64,000 nt of DNA from the NCBI RefSeq assembly GCF_024763615.1, contig NC_077222.1:109587417-109651416 (forward strand). The letters run 5' to 3'. Below are positions 34,715 through 45,654 of the stretch, one piece after another (position 1 is the first letter of the stretch; each line of letters starts with the position of its first letter). The notes below the pieces were generated by a model. That model saw only the letters and a program-made list of their open reading frames with translations, made no database searches and was not told where the DNA came from. Both the position numbers and the translations under genes were made by a program. This DNA is from Phlebotomus papatasi (taxonomy: Eukaryota > Arthropoda > Insecta > Diptera > Psychodidae).

Positions 34715-34968
34715 TCTGAAAAAAATGTCTTGTTAAACCTACAAATGGATCTTATTCAAATTTTGCCAAAAAGAGGCTGTTTACCAGTTTGACAAAAATT
34801 TGTCTTACATTTTATATGGAAAAACATCCCTTTGACAAATTTTTAGCAAAGTCAAGTTGATCCTTGGCTGACGATTTGATAAAACTTTTTCGTATTCTGT
34901 ATGGAAGGACATTCTTTTCACAAACTTTTCTTATTAATTTGACAAAACATTATTTTTATCAGAGTAGG
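34715..34968. mobile_element. Small foldback element CC
   Basis: Ends CTCTGAAAAAAATGTCTTG and CAAAACATTATTTTTATCAGAG are inverted. The arms repeat TTTGACAAA / TTTGTCAAA-like words and TATGGA. Nested in element BB. Confidence 0.5.
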
Positions 34969-35049
34969 CAGAAATGCATAATTTTGTGTGTATAATCCCG
35001 TCAGATACATAATCCCGAAGTGCGTAATCCCGAGATCCCCTGTATTATA

Positions 35050-35248
35050 CGAGCTTCAGACCTAAGGCTTAGCCATGTGGCTTATCTTCTCTAATAACTT
35101 ATCAGTCAAGATTTTTTGGAAAATTTTGACTTAGATTGGATTATGAATGCCAAATTACCTATTAGAATTTGGAAAATCAATAAAATCGGTAGTTGTTTAA
35201 GGTTTTGAAACCCTCGGAAACTGGGCTAAACCTCTAGTTTGAAGACAG
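35050..35248 (+). mobile_element. MITE family L, intact copy
   Basis: Starts CGAGCTTCAGACCTAAGGCTTAGCC and ends GGGCTAAACCTCTAGTTTGAAG, inverted ends of about 25 bp. The interior CTTATCAGTCAAGA and AATAAAATCGGTAG match 55112-55318. It follows the right end of element BB by about 8 bp. Confidence 0.75.
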
Positions 35249-36775
35249 TATCCGATTTTCTTACAAAGGTTAGGCCCAATTCGACAAGATGGGAGTCCAC
35301 TCCGGAGTCCGGACCTCTAAAAGGATTCTAAAGCAACTCAATTAACACTAAACCTACCAACACCCTGTCAAATTGACAGGTTTATAATTAGGACATACTT
35401 AAACAGTACAATGTCGCTATCAAACTTTATGAATTTCTTACAATTTGCATGTAATATATTTTTCAGTGTTCAAATTTTAATTTTTCGCTCTTTTCCGAGA
35501 CAAATTTGTTGAGTATCCTACCCTACGGCGGTTTGTTATCTGACCGAAAAACGAACAAAAACGGTCGGTAGTATAATAATATGAAAATATAAATTTCTCA
35601 ACTCATAATAACTCGAAGATTCTTCATTTTAATGACAAAAATATTGTGAAATGGAAAAGTCGAAATATGTAATAAACGGACAAGTACGGTTTCGATTGAA
35701 AAACGGACCGAAGAATGCTTATAAAAGATGAAGAAAACATTCTAAAGAAGGCTATTCCAGTGTAAGTTATTTATGACAAGACTCACACAAGGCATAAGTT
35801 TTCTCTCTACTGCGCACATGTTAAGTTTGATTTACATAATCTTAGTTAAGCTACATCATAAACATCTATGCAAGGTGGTTGGAATAGTGGAGTGAAATTA
35901 CTGAAACAATCTCTTGACATTTGAGACATTTAGGTGATGGGGTCATCAAACTAACAAATAGAATCCTCCAAGTACCTCTTCTTTCAAATCGCACTTTGTC
36001 TCTTACTGAGCTATATGTTGGATTATATTTCCAACCCAAGTATCTCTCAATGGGCTAGTCATCATCTTGCCCGCTCCCTTCGTTTTGCTATTTCTCAGAT
36101 CAAAAACCATGTTGATGAGCGTAAAATCTATATCTTTTATTTATTGGCTTGGCTTTGACAAAACTCGTGAAAATGTTTCACTTGCTGGGACAATTTTCAC
36201 GCCCAGATATATTGCAAGTTTCAAAAAATCATTAATGATCTGTACGGTTTTGGATATCCGGATTTAGAATTTATTTTATTTGGAGACTTTTTTTTTATAA
36301 TGGCCTTCATAGTTATTTTCTTTGGAATTCCAGAAGACAATGAACAATAAATTTGTTCACAGCTTATGTATTTACCAAGTCTTCCTATGCGTTGATTCTC
36401 AATTAATACCTCAACTGGTCAACATACTTAAATTCTCAAAGAAGATTTATGGCACAGAAGAACAACTTCCTTCTCTGCGTGAATATTCTCAAGTGCATAC
36501 AGTGGATAACTTATATCTTAATCTAAGCAAAATTTCTAATTAACTTTTCCTGTAATTTTGCAACGCAAGTGATTTAGAAGTTCTTTTATTGTTAATTCAT
36601 CCCGTTCATGCGACGCCATTAATATTGCGACGGTTATTGTTTTTCAGAGTAAATAAATGACCCGCAAGTTGACTTAAAAAAGTAAAAAGGATAGAAAAGC
36701 TTTTCGAATTTAAAGAATATATATTTATCTTAAGAATTCTTTTGTGACTTTAATTAAATTTGAAAAAATAATCTA
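35249..36775. other. No gene recognised
   Basis: Two plus-strand frames, 36067-36267 and 36322-36543 (66 and 73 codons), show no recognisable domain. No element ends were found. Confidence 0.35.
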
Positions 36776-36940
36776 GGAGAAGCCTATGCTTCGTAAGATC
36801 TCAAGCTTCGTAATGACTAACCTGAGCATTTTCCATTAGTTTATAAAATATGGCTGCGATGAGTCACTTTTTTTGAGAAACATAGGGAAAATTTAGTCAT
36901 TACGAAGCTTGGGATCGTACGAAACATTGACACTTTCCCC
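36776..36940. mobile_element. TA-flanked MITE family R
   Basis: A 165-bp element, TA on both sides (36774-36775, 36941-36942). The left arm has GCTTCGTAAGATCTCAAGCTT then CGTAATGACTAA; the right arm is its complement, TTAGTCATTACGAAGCTTGGGATCG. Outer ends GGAGAAGCC / GGCACTTTCCCC-like are less well conserved. Single copy here. Confidence 0.75.
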
Positions 36941-36999
36941 TACATTTTTATATTTATTTATAACAATTTCATTTTACCGACTCATCCTATTGGATACGG

Positions 37000-37090
37000 T
37001 TTATACTTATCAAAGATTCCAAGACCTTTCCAACGAACCGAAACCCGCCTCAATCGATTGAGAAAAACGCTCTCTAGAGTTGTTCAAACA
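37000..37090 (+). repeat. Family Z-related fragment
   Basis: GATTCCAAGACCTTTCCAACGAACC is close to AATTCCAAGACCTTTCCAACAAACC at about 47848 and to the reverse strand near 1395. Confidence 0.5.
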
Positions 37091-37113
37091 ATTTTTCTTG
37101 AAAAATTATTATT

Positions 37114-37340
37114 ATGCCTTTTGCACACCTTTTAGGTTTGTGAAATTTCATGTAATCAAAATTCACGTCCTTTTCTTTCTCAGATGATTTACATAAGTGT
37201 ATTCTATTCTATCGCACCCAAAATTGGATTGAATTAAATTTAATTTAGTGTGATGTTCAAAAGAAGAAGAAGAGTGAGAAAGAATGGGATAGACATATGC
37301 AGAACTTTTGACAAAAAAGAGATGTGAAATTTAACTTCAA
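37114..37340. mobile_element. Family S MITE, copy 1
   Basis: TTGCACACCTTTTAGG, AATTTCATGTAATCAAAATTC, CCTTTTCTTTCTCAGATGATTTAC and ATTTAATTTAGTGTGATGTTCAAAAG match three copies clustered at 54.07-54.85 kb. Half of it is the inverse of the other half (TTCTTTCTCA / GAGAAAGAA). Confidence 0.65.
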
Positions 37341-38819
37341 AAGAATTTTCTAGACAGCTTCTAAGACCACAAGTTGATAATCTCTAACCGTTTGACCTCA
37401 AATCCATGATACCCTCCCGGACGAAAAGACCGATAGACAATTGAAACAGTTGATGTTGAAAAAATTCAATTGGTAGTTGAAAATTTTAAGGGATCTTAAA
37501 TAGAAGAATTATGTACATATCTCTCTGTGGAGTTGGAGCAATAAAAGATTGAAAAACATAACAAGCAGAAGGCACTATATTTCAAGTTTATGGGAGTCTC
37601 CGTCAATTGAAATACCACCATGTGCGAGTTTTCGCTATTTAATACCGTGAGAGAGCCCTCGAGATTATTGTGAATGAAAACCATTAGCATACAAGAGGCC
37701 TCCGGCAGCATGTGGGACTCCGGGGTGAGATCTAAGGAGAGGCACAAAAAAAAATCATCATCGAATGCAATTTAGACGAAGACAAAAAAAAAACAAAAGC
37801 GTGGGTGTATATTTTCACTTCAACGTGTGACCCAGTAGCTTTAAAAAAAAAAGAATCTACTCAGAAGATTTGAATCGCTCCACAATCATTAAAATAAGTC
37901 CACTAAATTTTTTTAAACAGACCAATTTGTTCGATATTCCACTTTGTCCGGAATTTCACTCAATATGGATATAGATTTAATTTACGACTCTGCGGAATGA
38001 AATCCGTAACAAAGGCTCACAAGAGACAACCGGTCAAAAAATCTCGCAAAATCGTGTCAACGTGATTTTCATAAAAAGAATTGACTTCTTTGTATCCAAA
38101 ACACTTTCTTCCAATTACACCAATTTTGGTTTTGCTTAAAGATCTAATGGGCTGGCATAAGCACTACGCGTCTATTGATAATGCTTGTGGAAAACTGGTT
38201 AGTAACGAGTCTTGGGAAACACGCAATTAACGCATAAGAACCATTAGAAACCCAAAAGAAATTGGTGACAAAAAAATAGATTGGACACTAAAAGAGCTTA
38301 TGATTGTGTCGTATTCTCATGAAGCAAATTTATGTGGTATTATAAAACCCATGTAAAAAGAGTTAAAATAAAAAAAATGAGTCAAATATGTCAAAGCTTA
38401 AAAATGATAAGAATACTTCGCTTCGCCATCTATCGAGTTTCTCAAAGTCACAATATTTTAACATGAAAACGAGGTTTTTGGTTTTCGGTTAAAATAAGCC
38501 AATAGGTCAATTGGCTTCAGATTGTTTATAAGGGGTAAGGAAAAGAACAAAAAAAATAGGAGTGGGTTGGAATTGACGCCAACGCTAAGACGGCGATGGC
38601 CGCACGGAGGTTTGGTCAAAATAGAATACGAATTTTCTTGTTAACAGTTGAAATTTGTTAAGTCCTGTACCTAAATATCATAATGTAAACCTACTTCCAA
38701 TGAAATTGTTTACGTTTGCAAAAACTCTGGAAGTTATAAACGTTACTATTCAAATTGGTTCCTAGATCGTTTTTAAGCCGTTGTGGTATCATTGCTTTCT
38801 GGGTCTTTGTCACTGTACC
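37341..38819. other. No gene recognised
   Basis: The 83-codon minus-strand frame at 37496-37747 has no recognisable domain. GC is slightly higher at 38560-38610. No repeat ends were found. Confidence 0.35.
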
Positions 38820-38827
38820 TGTAAATT

Positions 38828-38990
38828 GGAGGGCCTATAGAGTCAGTCCGGTCTAGAATGTCAGAAACGATTAAGGACGTATGGACCTGCATCTCTCTGG
38901 AATGTCTGGCTGGGTGCTAAAAAGGTGTAACGGCTAGTTACCCTAAGAGAGCCCATTTCCTCTCAATCTTTCCAAACTGAGGTCGGCTTC
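38828..38990 (+). repeat. Direct repeat II, left copy
   Basis: About 155 bp sharing AGTCAGTCCGGTCTAGAA, TGCTA-AAA-GTG-(A)CGG and AGAGAGCC-ATT-CC with 39690-39850. The offset is 862 bp (38841 versus 39703). A family H MITE lies between the copies. It is GC-richer than the surroundings and of unknown origin. Confidence 0.7.
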
Positions 38991-39006
38991 AGACCCAAGG
39001 CTGATA

Positions 39007-39598
39007 GGGGAGACTGGGGCAAAACTTGTCAAGACGGATATTTAATACTTTCACGAGCTCTGAGAAAACTTAAACGTTTTATAATGAGCACATTCTTATA
39101 GGAAATTTACTGCTCTACAACATTGCAGTAAAGTATTTCCCTCTATCTCGAAAGAAATGTAATTTTCGATTCATTTTCTAAAAGTCGATTTTGTGTAGAT
39201 TCCAAAAATTGCTGGGGCAAATTTTGTCAGTCTTCGGATAATTTGTGGCGTTTTATTCTCGCAAACGTTAAAAATATCAAATAGACATATCTTTATAGGA
39301 AATTTATTACTCTACAACTTTGTCGAAGATAATTTTTCTCTATCTTAACGAGAAATGTGCTTAAATTGAGCTAATCAGTATTGATATTTTCTGTAAGCCA
39401 AATATTCCAAAAATAGGGCTCAAAATTTCATTATTTTTTATTTTATATAATGCTTCCTCGAATCCCTTGAAACTTTGTAAGTTTAAGAAGGTTCATGAAG
39501 GCTATCTATAATAAAAATTTCAAGCGTCAGTTCCTTTAATTTTAGAAAATAGTTAATATTGAAATTTTCGTTTTGACAAATTTTGCCCCAGTCTCCCC
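39007..39598. mobile_element. TA-flanked MITE family H, 592 bp, two internal units
   Basis: Perfect inverted ends GGGGAGACTGGGGCAAAA / TTTTGCCCCAGTCTCCCC, TA on both sides (39005-39006, 39599-39600). It contains two tandem subunits: TTATAGGAAATTTA recurs at 39096 and 39293 (197 bp apart), each followed by CTCTACAAC and CTCTATCT. An internal CTGGGGCAAATTTTGTC near 39213 repeats the end. Non-coding. Confidence 0.9.
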
Positions 39599-39689
39599 TA
39601 CCAGTTTTTCGCTAAGATGGCTTTGTTGGTGTCTGAGGATGAGTCAGAAACCTTTTCAGACCTAAATTGAGACTAAATGTGTCGATTCT

Positions 39690-39855
39690 GACAGGTCGAG
39701 AGAGTCAGTCCGGTCTAGAACGCCAGAGAAGAAGTACGTGTAGACTTGTATGTTTCGGGGAAATCTGTTTGGATTGGATGCTAGAAAATGTGGCGGTTAG
39801 TTGACTAGAGAGAGCCTATTCCCTTTCAATCCTTCCAACCTATGAATCCGACTCG
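39690..39855 (+). repeat. Direct repeat II, right copy
   Basis: Partner of 38828-38990, about 75-80% similar by eye, in the same orientation. Shared AGTCAGTCCGGTCTAGAA and CAATC-TTCCAA(A/C)C blocks. Confidence 0.7.
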
Positions 39856-39918
39856 TAGTTTGCACTATGACAACCCCAATTGATGAACTCTGCTATGACA
39901 TTTGTGAAACAAAAACAA

Positions 39919-40255
39919 CACTGGTAAAAATAAAAGGGTCAAATTGACCCTTTTCCAAAGGATGGATCATATTTGACTCTTTGAAAGGGTCACCAGGAAC
40001 CCTTCGAAAGGGTCACGGTTTTGACATCTATTTAATTCCGGAATAAACGAATAAAAAAACAATGAAAAAGTGATCTTTGGTGTTCGCTCAGATGAGAGAA
40101 ATATGATTTCAGTAATAAGTTTACAATAAAACATGATTATTCGTGATAAATGTGCATACTAAATTTCAAGTGATACAAAAGTGAACCTTTCAAAGGGTCA
40201 AATACGATCCATCCTTTTGAAAAGGGTCAATTTGACCCTTTTATTTTTACCAGTG
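39919..40255. mobile_element. MITE family Y, CACTGGTAAAAA ends
   Basis: A 337-bp element with inverted ends of nearly 60 bp: CACTGGTAAAAATAAAAGGG then TCAAATTGACCCTTTT and GGATGGATC; the right end is its complement, finishing CCCTTTTATTTTTACCAGTG. The end itself contains a GGGTCAAATTGACCC palindrome, so each arm can fold. No clear target duplication. Single copy; looks young because the arms are nearly identical. Confidence 0.88.
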
Positions 40256-40260
40256 AAACT

Positions 40261-40369
40261 TAAAGGCCCTTACACATTGAAATTAATTTTTGAAAGAAAT
40301 CGTCCGCACTAATATAGGCGTAAACGTCAAAAGTTTGCTCAAAATTGCTCAAAATGTATAGAGGTCTTA
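40261..40369. mobile_element. MITE family D, copy 2 (short)
   Basis: AAAGGCCCTTACACATTG at the left and CAAAATGTATAGAGGTCTTA at the right, with AACGTCAAA inside, as in the copy at 9316. It begins within 6 bp of the end of MITE Y. Confidence 0.7.
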
Positions 40370-40607
40370 CGAGATTGCAAGGGTTATGACAAAACTGAAA
40401 ATATTTAACCAAATTCCTGTTCTTAATTGACAAACTGTTCCTTTTAATTACGAAAATATAAAAGTTTACTAGGGTTTAAAGTGAATATCTGAGCGAAAAA
40501 CTTCGACAGATTGAAATTGACATTGATCTATTGACAATCGAATTTTACTTTGAAATTGAAATTCACCAAATCGGAAAGATATACGAGCACCATAATGAAC
40601 TAAACTC

Positions 40608-40974
40608 AGTAAGATAACCGTACCAAATTTCGGCATAGTTGCATGCAAGTGCCAAAGTCATAAGTCTGAAATGGAATATTCTTAATGCAACTTGTTTTTT
40701 GTCATTTATTTTTCAGGAATGTTGTTTAACATTTTGTAGATAGTTTGTTGTAGGGAGATGGGCCACTCCGGCAACCCTAATATCGATGGTTCCTTGCCCT
40801 CCGGAATTCTTCCAAAGTCCTTTTCGTATCACCTCGTTCGTAAAAGCGACATTTTTTGTTTCTTTTTGCATTGTATAAATCTCTAGAGTATGCATAACTA
40901 AAAATCATGGAATTTTGAGGAACAAAAAAGTGGGCGAAATTGTAAGCTGTCCGGAATTTGACACATTTCTTCTA
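40608..40974. mobile_element. MITE family U, copy 2
   Basis: TACCAAATTTCGGCATAGTT then GCATGCAAGTGCCAAAGTC at the left, GTAAGCTGTCCGGAATTTGAC then ACA at the right. The middle TTCCTTGCCCTCCGGAATTC and TTTTTGCATTGTATAAA match 55547-55974. The minus-strand frame at 40713-40895 lies wholly inside. Confidence 0.75.
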
Positions 40975-41050
40975 ATGACTAATTTATATAAATATTTAAG
41001 AATAAACGAATAGTAGAATTAAAATATCAAACGTGTAAAATTCTATAGTA

Positions 41051-41399
41051 CAGTAGACTCTCTCAAAATTGGGCATTTGGGACCGAAATATCACCCGAAT
41101 TAGAGAGAAATTCGTGCAACAAACTGTTTAAAACGCAACGATTTTTTTCTTCATCTGCATACTCATACTAATACTAAGTTTACATACTCGTATTATATGG
41201 AAAATTTAGTGAAAACTCCTTAATAATGTAAAATCACATTATGACTAAGACAAACCATGGCAAATTTGAGCATGTTTGCTTCATTTGACAATCATAAATC
41301 AAACTTGAAAAATAACAACAAACATTTTTCAAATGTAACTGCTGCCCGAATTAAAAAATAGCCCGATCTTAAAAGAGCCGAATTAGCGAGAGTCTACTG
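41051..41399. mobile_element. Pogo/Tigger-like MITE, family J
   Basis: A 349-bp element with ends CAGTAGACTCTC / GAGAGTCTACTG, TA on both sides (41049-41050, 41400-41401). Subterminal words CCCGAATTAGAGAG, GCCCGAATTAAAAA and GCCGAATTAGCGAG recur. CAGTAGACTCTC with AATTCGG subterminal repeats is typical of pogo/Tigger-type non-autonomous elements in insects. Non-coding. Confidence 0.85.
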
Positions 41400-41401
41400 T
41401 A

Positions 41402-43323
41402 ATTGATCTTCGTAATGTAAGTCAACTTTTTAAGTCATAAGATTGCTATGAGCATCACCTAAAATGATGATAGTCAATTGAACAAAAGACATTAAGTCAA
41501 AGCAAAGAAATATTTTCGAATTTCCAATTATTCAATAGTTAGCCTACTTGATTTGCTACGGCAACTGACTGCTCAGTGGCGAAAAAAAATCCATCACTTT
41601 TCTACGTCATGACGTTAGCGATTCTATTATTGGATGGCAATGTTTGAATATTGTCTCTGTTCAATTGAGTTCCGGTTGTGTAGGGCACTTAGAGGTGCTT
41701 CAATACTCGAGGCAATTCGTCAGGGTATTTACATCAATTGACTTGAGAGACAAATATGATGCACCAAATTCACAATTCACCCTGGAAACATTAACGTTTT
41801 TGGGAGATGTCAAACATCCTGTAAAAGTGAACTATAATGTTTTTCACCAAAAAAAAAAACACTGTTGTCACGTAAAAGTAGTCAAACAATCTTCTGTGAC
41901 TTGTTCAATGACCCTGAGTTCGATATTTGGTCAAGGTGGTGGATGCAAAGTGAACAAATAAATATTATTAGCGCAACAGCATCTTGGCCCATGCAGGCTA
42001 TTTACCCAAGTAATTTGCCATTTGGCAAAAAATATATAGCTAAAAATTATCCTAATCTCTAAATGACACATTTTTTTTCCTGCACACTACCTCAGTGTTT
42101 GGTGCTCTAAGATACTTTTCACGACTTTTTCGCGCTTTTTTGTACACTAAAGAGATAAATACTATTTTTTTCCATGGCTGCAGATAGGAGTAAAAACCAC
42201 TGTCATTATACCTAATAATCGATGAGCAATTAGCTTTTGGTACGCGGCAATTAAGGAGATTACTGAAGTAAAAACTTTCTAATTTTCATCTGGAAAAATC
42301 CCGAAAAATTGTCAGAATTTTGTCAGAATGACGTTGTACACGAAATTTCGAGTAAAGAATTTCATAGAGATATTCAGATTAGCAATGAGCATAAATTCCT
42401 AAATTACCAATTAGTATCTTTTTCTTTAAAGGCGATTAATTTGACAATTCTCATGAGATTTTCAGCACAGATTAAAGATTTAACTCGATTTAATGATTCT
42501 TTTTGCAACATTTCCACTAAAAATATCATCAGGCAGCATCCTCATAAAGTCTGTCGCTTTCTTTTACGCAACTCAACTCAGATTTTCAATAGATTCACAT
42601 GAAATTGTTGCACGCAATCAAGGCGATATTACCAAAAGATATTCACAATCTTGAGGTGTGCTTAGGACGGATATTATGTGGTTGTGCCTAGTTGATGCTT
42701 TTCTGATTGTACAATAATTGTTTGCACACCATAATTATTTTCTTTCATCTGAGTAAATATTCGAGGTGGTTAATTAATTAAGTCCCGTTAAAAGCATAAA
42801 TTGACAATATTTTAACGCTATACGGCATCCCCAAGCTCTTCCTTTTCAATGTTCATCTTGAGATAGACACCTCAAGCTCCATTGTCCAATGAAACCGTGT
42901 CTAATTGTCAATTAACGTCATATTAACTGGATTAAATAACATTTTCAATTGAAAAAAAGCTCTTTCTTGCACATACATCGTAGTCATATATCACGAGAAG
43001 TCGAGAAAGCTGAGATATATGATCAATTTTTTCTACCATAAAAAGCCTAATGTGAATGAATATTCCAATTATGATTTGCAATGCATCATGCAAATAAACA
43101 TCTGTTTCACATTGTGTTTTTGTTGATCTTGATTCTTTTCCCACCTGTAGCTCAAATGTGCTAAACAAATGAAGCGTAAAGTCTTCTTAAGTTTATGGGA
43201 CTTGTGATTCTTCCGTTTTAATAACTGTTCAACGGGTTAAATAACCTTGTTTATCCTGCAAAAGTTTCCTATTAAGTTACTGACAGGTTGCACCCAAGGG
43301 GTGAATGAGTGGCTCTAAAAGTA
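41402..43323. other. No gene recognised
   Basis: Two overlapping plus-strand frames at 41644-42062 (105 and 65 codons), a 97-codon frame at 42309-42602 and a minus frame at 42932-43168 show no recognisable domain or splice context. No repeat ends were seen. Confidence 0.35.
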
Positions 43324-43505
43324 CACTGAGAAAAAAAGAGGGTGCGATTAACTTTTTTTCCTCATAACTTTAACACTTTTTAGGTGTAAACATATATCAA
43401 CATTTTTTAATGTTAATTTTACACCTTTTTAAGCGCAAAAAATACTGTAGGGTAAAATTGACATTTCCGGAATGTTATTTTAACTTTTTCGGATTTCTCT
43501 CAGTG
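43324..43505. mobile_element. MITE family A, copy 2 (internally deleted)
   Basis: Ends CACTGAGA / TCTCAGTG. Carries GGGTGCGATTAAC and the TTCCGGAATGTTATTTTAAC block but lacks about 70 bp of the middle present in the copy at 840. 182 bp. Confidence 0.85.
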
Positions 43506-43507
43506 CA

Positions 43508-43690
43508 AACCGGAAGCAGCAATCGGTAAAATTCTGCCGATCTCGAACTAAAAATCGACAGATCGACACTATTTTGCAGAAATTCTACGGAAATACTGGA
43601 GAAATTCTTCTGAATCGACAAACCGGCACGAGATCAACAAATCCGTGCGTAATTGGCACAATTTTTGCAAAAGATCGGTAGATTGATACT
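43508..43690. repeat. Family DD repeat, copy 2
   Basis: GCCGATCTCGAAC, GATCGACA, GCACAATTTTTGC and AGATCGGTAGATTGATAC resemble 19880-20235. It abuts the right end of MITE A. Confidence 0.45.
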
Positions 43691-43725
43691 CGAATGAACC
43701 TCTGCAAAGAAGACGTCATATGAAC

Positions 43726-43751
43726 ATAATAATAATAATAATAATAATAAA
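43726..43751 (+). repeat. (ATA)n microsatellite
   Basis: About eight perfect AAT/ATA triplets. Confidence 0.95.
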
Positions 43752-43884
43752 TACTCCGAAAGAACTCCATAAAGAATTTCCAAACTGGATTCACTTCGGA
43801 CGGAAATTCCGAAAAGATTTTCCGGACAGAAATCCCCATTAAGAACTGTCAAATTTTTCCCGTTTTCTCTATTCGGTTCCTGGG

Positions 43885-44140
43885 ATCACAGTGGCGCAAT
43901 ATGCAAGACCATATGTTCTTGGGCGGTGAGATCCCCGGCTTGACTTTCAGTTGTGAGTTCGAGTCCCGCCCGATGCAAACATAATGTCAGAAAAGGACAT
44001 TTTGACTGTAATATAACGTAATAAAAATGTATCGCCTCTGACCAAAAACTGCGGGAATAAAGAAAAAGCATCCAAATTACGAGGAAGGTGTTCCTGGGCG
44101 ATCTATGATCAGCAGATTCTTCCAACACGGGATATACGAT
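43885..44140 (+). mobile_element. tRNA-derived SINE, 5' part intact
   Basis: GTGGCGCAATATGC at 43891-43904 fits an A-box of an RNA polymerase III promoter and GAGTTCGAGTCCC at 43955-43967 fits a B-box, 60-65 bp apart as in a long-variable-arm tRNA. No tRNA acceptor stem pairs, so it is not a functional tRNA gene. The body continues about 170 bp (ATGTCAGAAAAGGACATTTTG, AAAACTGCGGGAATAAAGAAAAAGC) and stops where a family G MITE begins. The minus-strand frame at 43886-44128 is the reverse of this SINE. Confidence 0.7.
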
Positions 44141-44143
44141 TAT

Positions 44144-44250
44144 AGGGATGCTTGTCCACCGAAGAAATGGTCGAGATAGTCCAAATAGTTTAGAAATAAA
44201 AATTAGTATTTGGTGCTACGCCGTTTTTGGTAATGCCCCAGTTTCCGCTA
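44144..44250. mobile_element. MITE family G, right half
   Basis: GATGCTTGTCCACCGAAGAAA then TGGTCGAGATAGTCC and the end TGCCCCAGTTTCCGC match the right half of 26796-27007. The left half is missing at the junction with the SINE. Confidence 0.8.
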
Positions 44251-44941
44251 GTAGAAAAATTATTTGGATATTTTCCATAGAATATTCCAACGAAAAATTT
44301 CTAGCCCTGTAAATTAGTCATACTATAACCTATATTTAAGTGAATAATTATGTTAATATATTGTAGTGAAACTGTATGCAAATTATATTTTAATATATTC
44401 TAGTTACATTTTTTTTATAAATGAGTTAAGTTATATACAAATAATGTTCTTTGGTAAGACGCCAGTGGATTATTAAATTCTGCTTCGCTTACGAAACAAT
44501 GGAAAAATTCCGCAAAAAACAACAATAAACCATATTTATGTTAGTCTAGAAAGTTCATTATTAGATCTATAAAATTAGAAAAAAAAACTGAAATACATAT
44601 TTCTTTTTAATGATATGTTGAAAAGAATATTAAAACATTAAATTTTATCTTTTTTTATTTCCCAGCCTTATCTTTGAAATTTCAAGTCAAGAATGAGATT
44701 TTGTGCACTACTATTGCTTTCCCTAATGTAAAACTTCATTACATTAAATTTTGAATTACATTGAATCTTTTAAAGAATATTTTAGCTCATAATAAAAAAA
44801 GCGACAGATCGAACAACATGCCAAAATTAAAATAATTTAAAATTGCAATCGTTTAAAAATGGTTTAAAAAATGTGTTGCATTAGACTAAATTCCAAACCT
44901 TAAAACAAACAGCGAGTAATTTTGAAAAATTCATTTTATTT
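44251..44941. other. No gene recognised
   Basis: Very AT-rich; nothing recognised. Confidence 0.4.
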
Positions 44942-45187
44942 TTGAGTAGGAGAACTGTGCCAAATTTCGGCCAGCTTACAATATCGTCCACATGTTTTGT
45001 TCCTCAACTTTTTATTAATTTTTACTTTTTGCATACTTCAGAGATTCTACAATGCGAAAAAATAACTAAACATAGCCCTTCTAAGAACGAGATGATGTGA
45101 AAAAGACTTTGTAAGAACTCCGGAAGGACAAGGAACATTGAGAATCAAAGTGGCCGAATATTACCCAAAGCTACGTCTATATTCAAT
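44942..45187 (-). mobile_element. MITE family U, copy 3, first part (minus)
   Basis: CTGTGCCAAATTTCGG, TTTTGTTCCTCAACTTTTTAT, TGCATACTTCAGAGATTCTAC, GAGATGATGTGAAAAAGAC and GGACAAGGAACATTGAGAATC match the reverse of 55547-55974. The alignment stops near 45187 and resumes at about 45655. Confidence 0.75.
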
Positions 45188-45654
45188 GATTTTCAGATAT
45201 GTTTTAGAGGCAGTTCAGGGGGTAAATTCTCTAATTTTCGTGAGTTGGTCACCAGTGACACTCACAAAAAAAATCGATCAATTTGTTCTCCGAATTATTT
45301 TTGAGTCACTGAGCTATCATTCTGTGAGAAGTGTCACGAAAATAACGTGAGAAATGTCACAAAGATGGGCACGGAAAATCACACTTGAGTGACAAATTTT
45401 GGTATTTTCTCATTTTTAGCACTTCTCATGTTCTCACAAAGTGACAGAATTTATCCCCAGGAGAACATTTCGTCCAAACCGTGTTGGTCCAAACATACCT
45501 ATAACCGGGAAATTCGCCATTTTGATTTATTTAAGGTCAAAGTCAATGACAAAACCGATTGAATTTGGATTTTTTGGACAGGTATTGAAATTTCGAACCC
45601 GGCTGCATAGGTCTTCATCGGTAATGAATCGGTTAAGTACCAATTTTTTGATTT
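45188..45654. repeat. About 470 bp inserted in MITE U
   Basis: This segment has no counterpart in the two other family U copies. It includes a GTGAC/GTGAG-rich patch (45236-45445) with GTGTCACGAAAATAACGTGAG and AATGTCACAAAG, and an 83-codon frame at 45441-45692 that runs into the MITE and is not a gene. Its ends are not resolved. Confidence 0.5.

Larger units (their letters stand above)
34219..35042. mobile_element. Element BB, TCGGGATTA ends, with nested foldback
   Basis: Left end AGGAGTCCCGGTATTATGCAC; right end GTGCGTAATCCCGAGATCCC followed by CTG and TA. The right end also carries two more ATAATCCCG words. A CAGGGG-type end with TA flank is again pogo-like. A second left end lies at 55320. 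The interior includes short CAGTAAAAAATT tandem words (34349-34420) and a small foldback at 34715-34968. Confidence 0.6.

Noticed and set aside
41644..41961. 105-codon plus-strand frame
   Set aside because: No domain, no conserved motif, low-complexity end.
43891..43975. A functional tRNA gene
   Set aside because: A and B boxes are present but no acceptor stem or cloverleaf can be formed and the sequence continues as a SINE body.
45590..45615. Minus-strand B-box-like word near a second SINE
   Set aside because: Only a partial match (GGGTTCGAAAT) and no A box at the proper distance.
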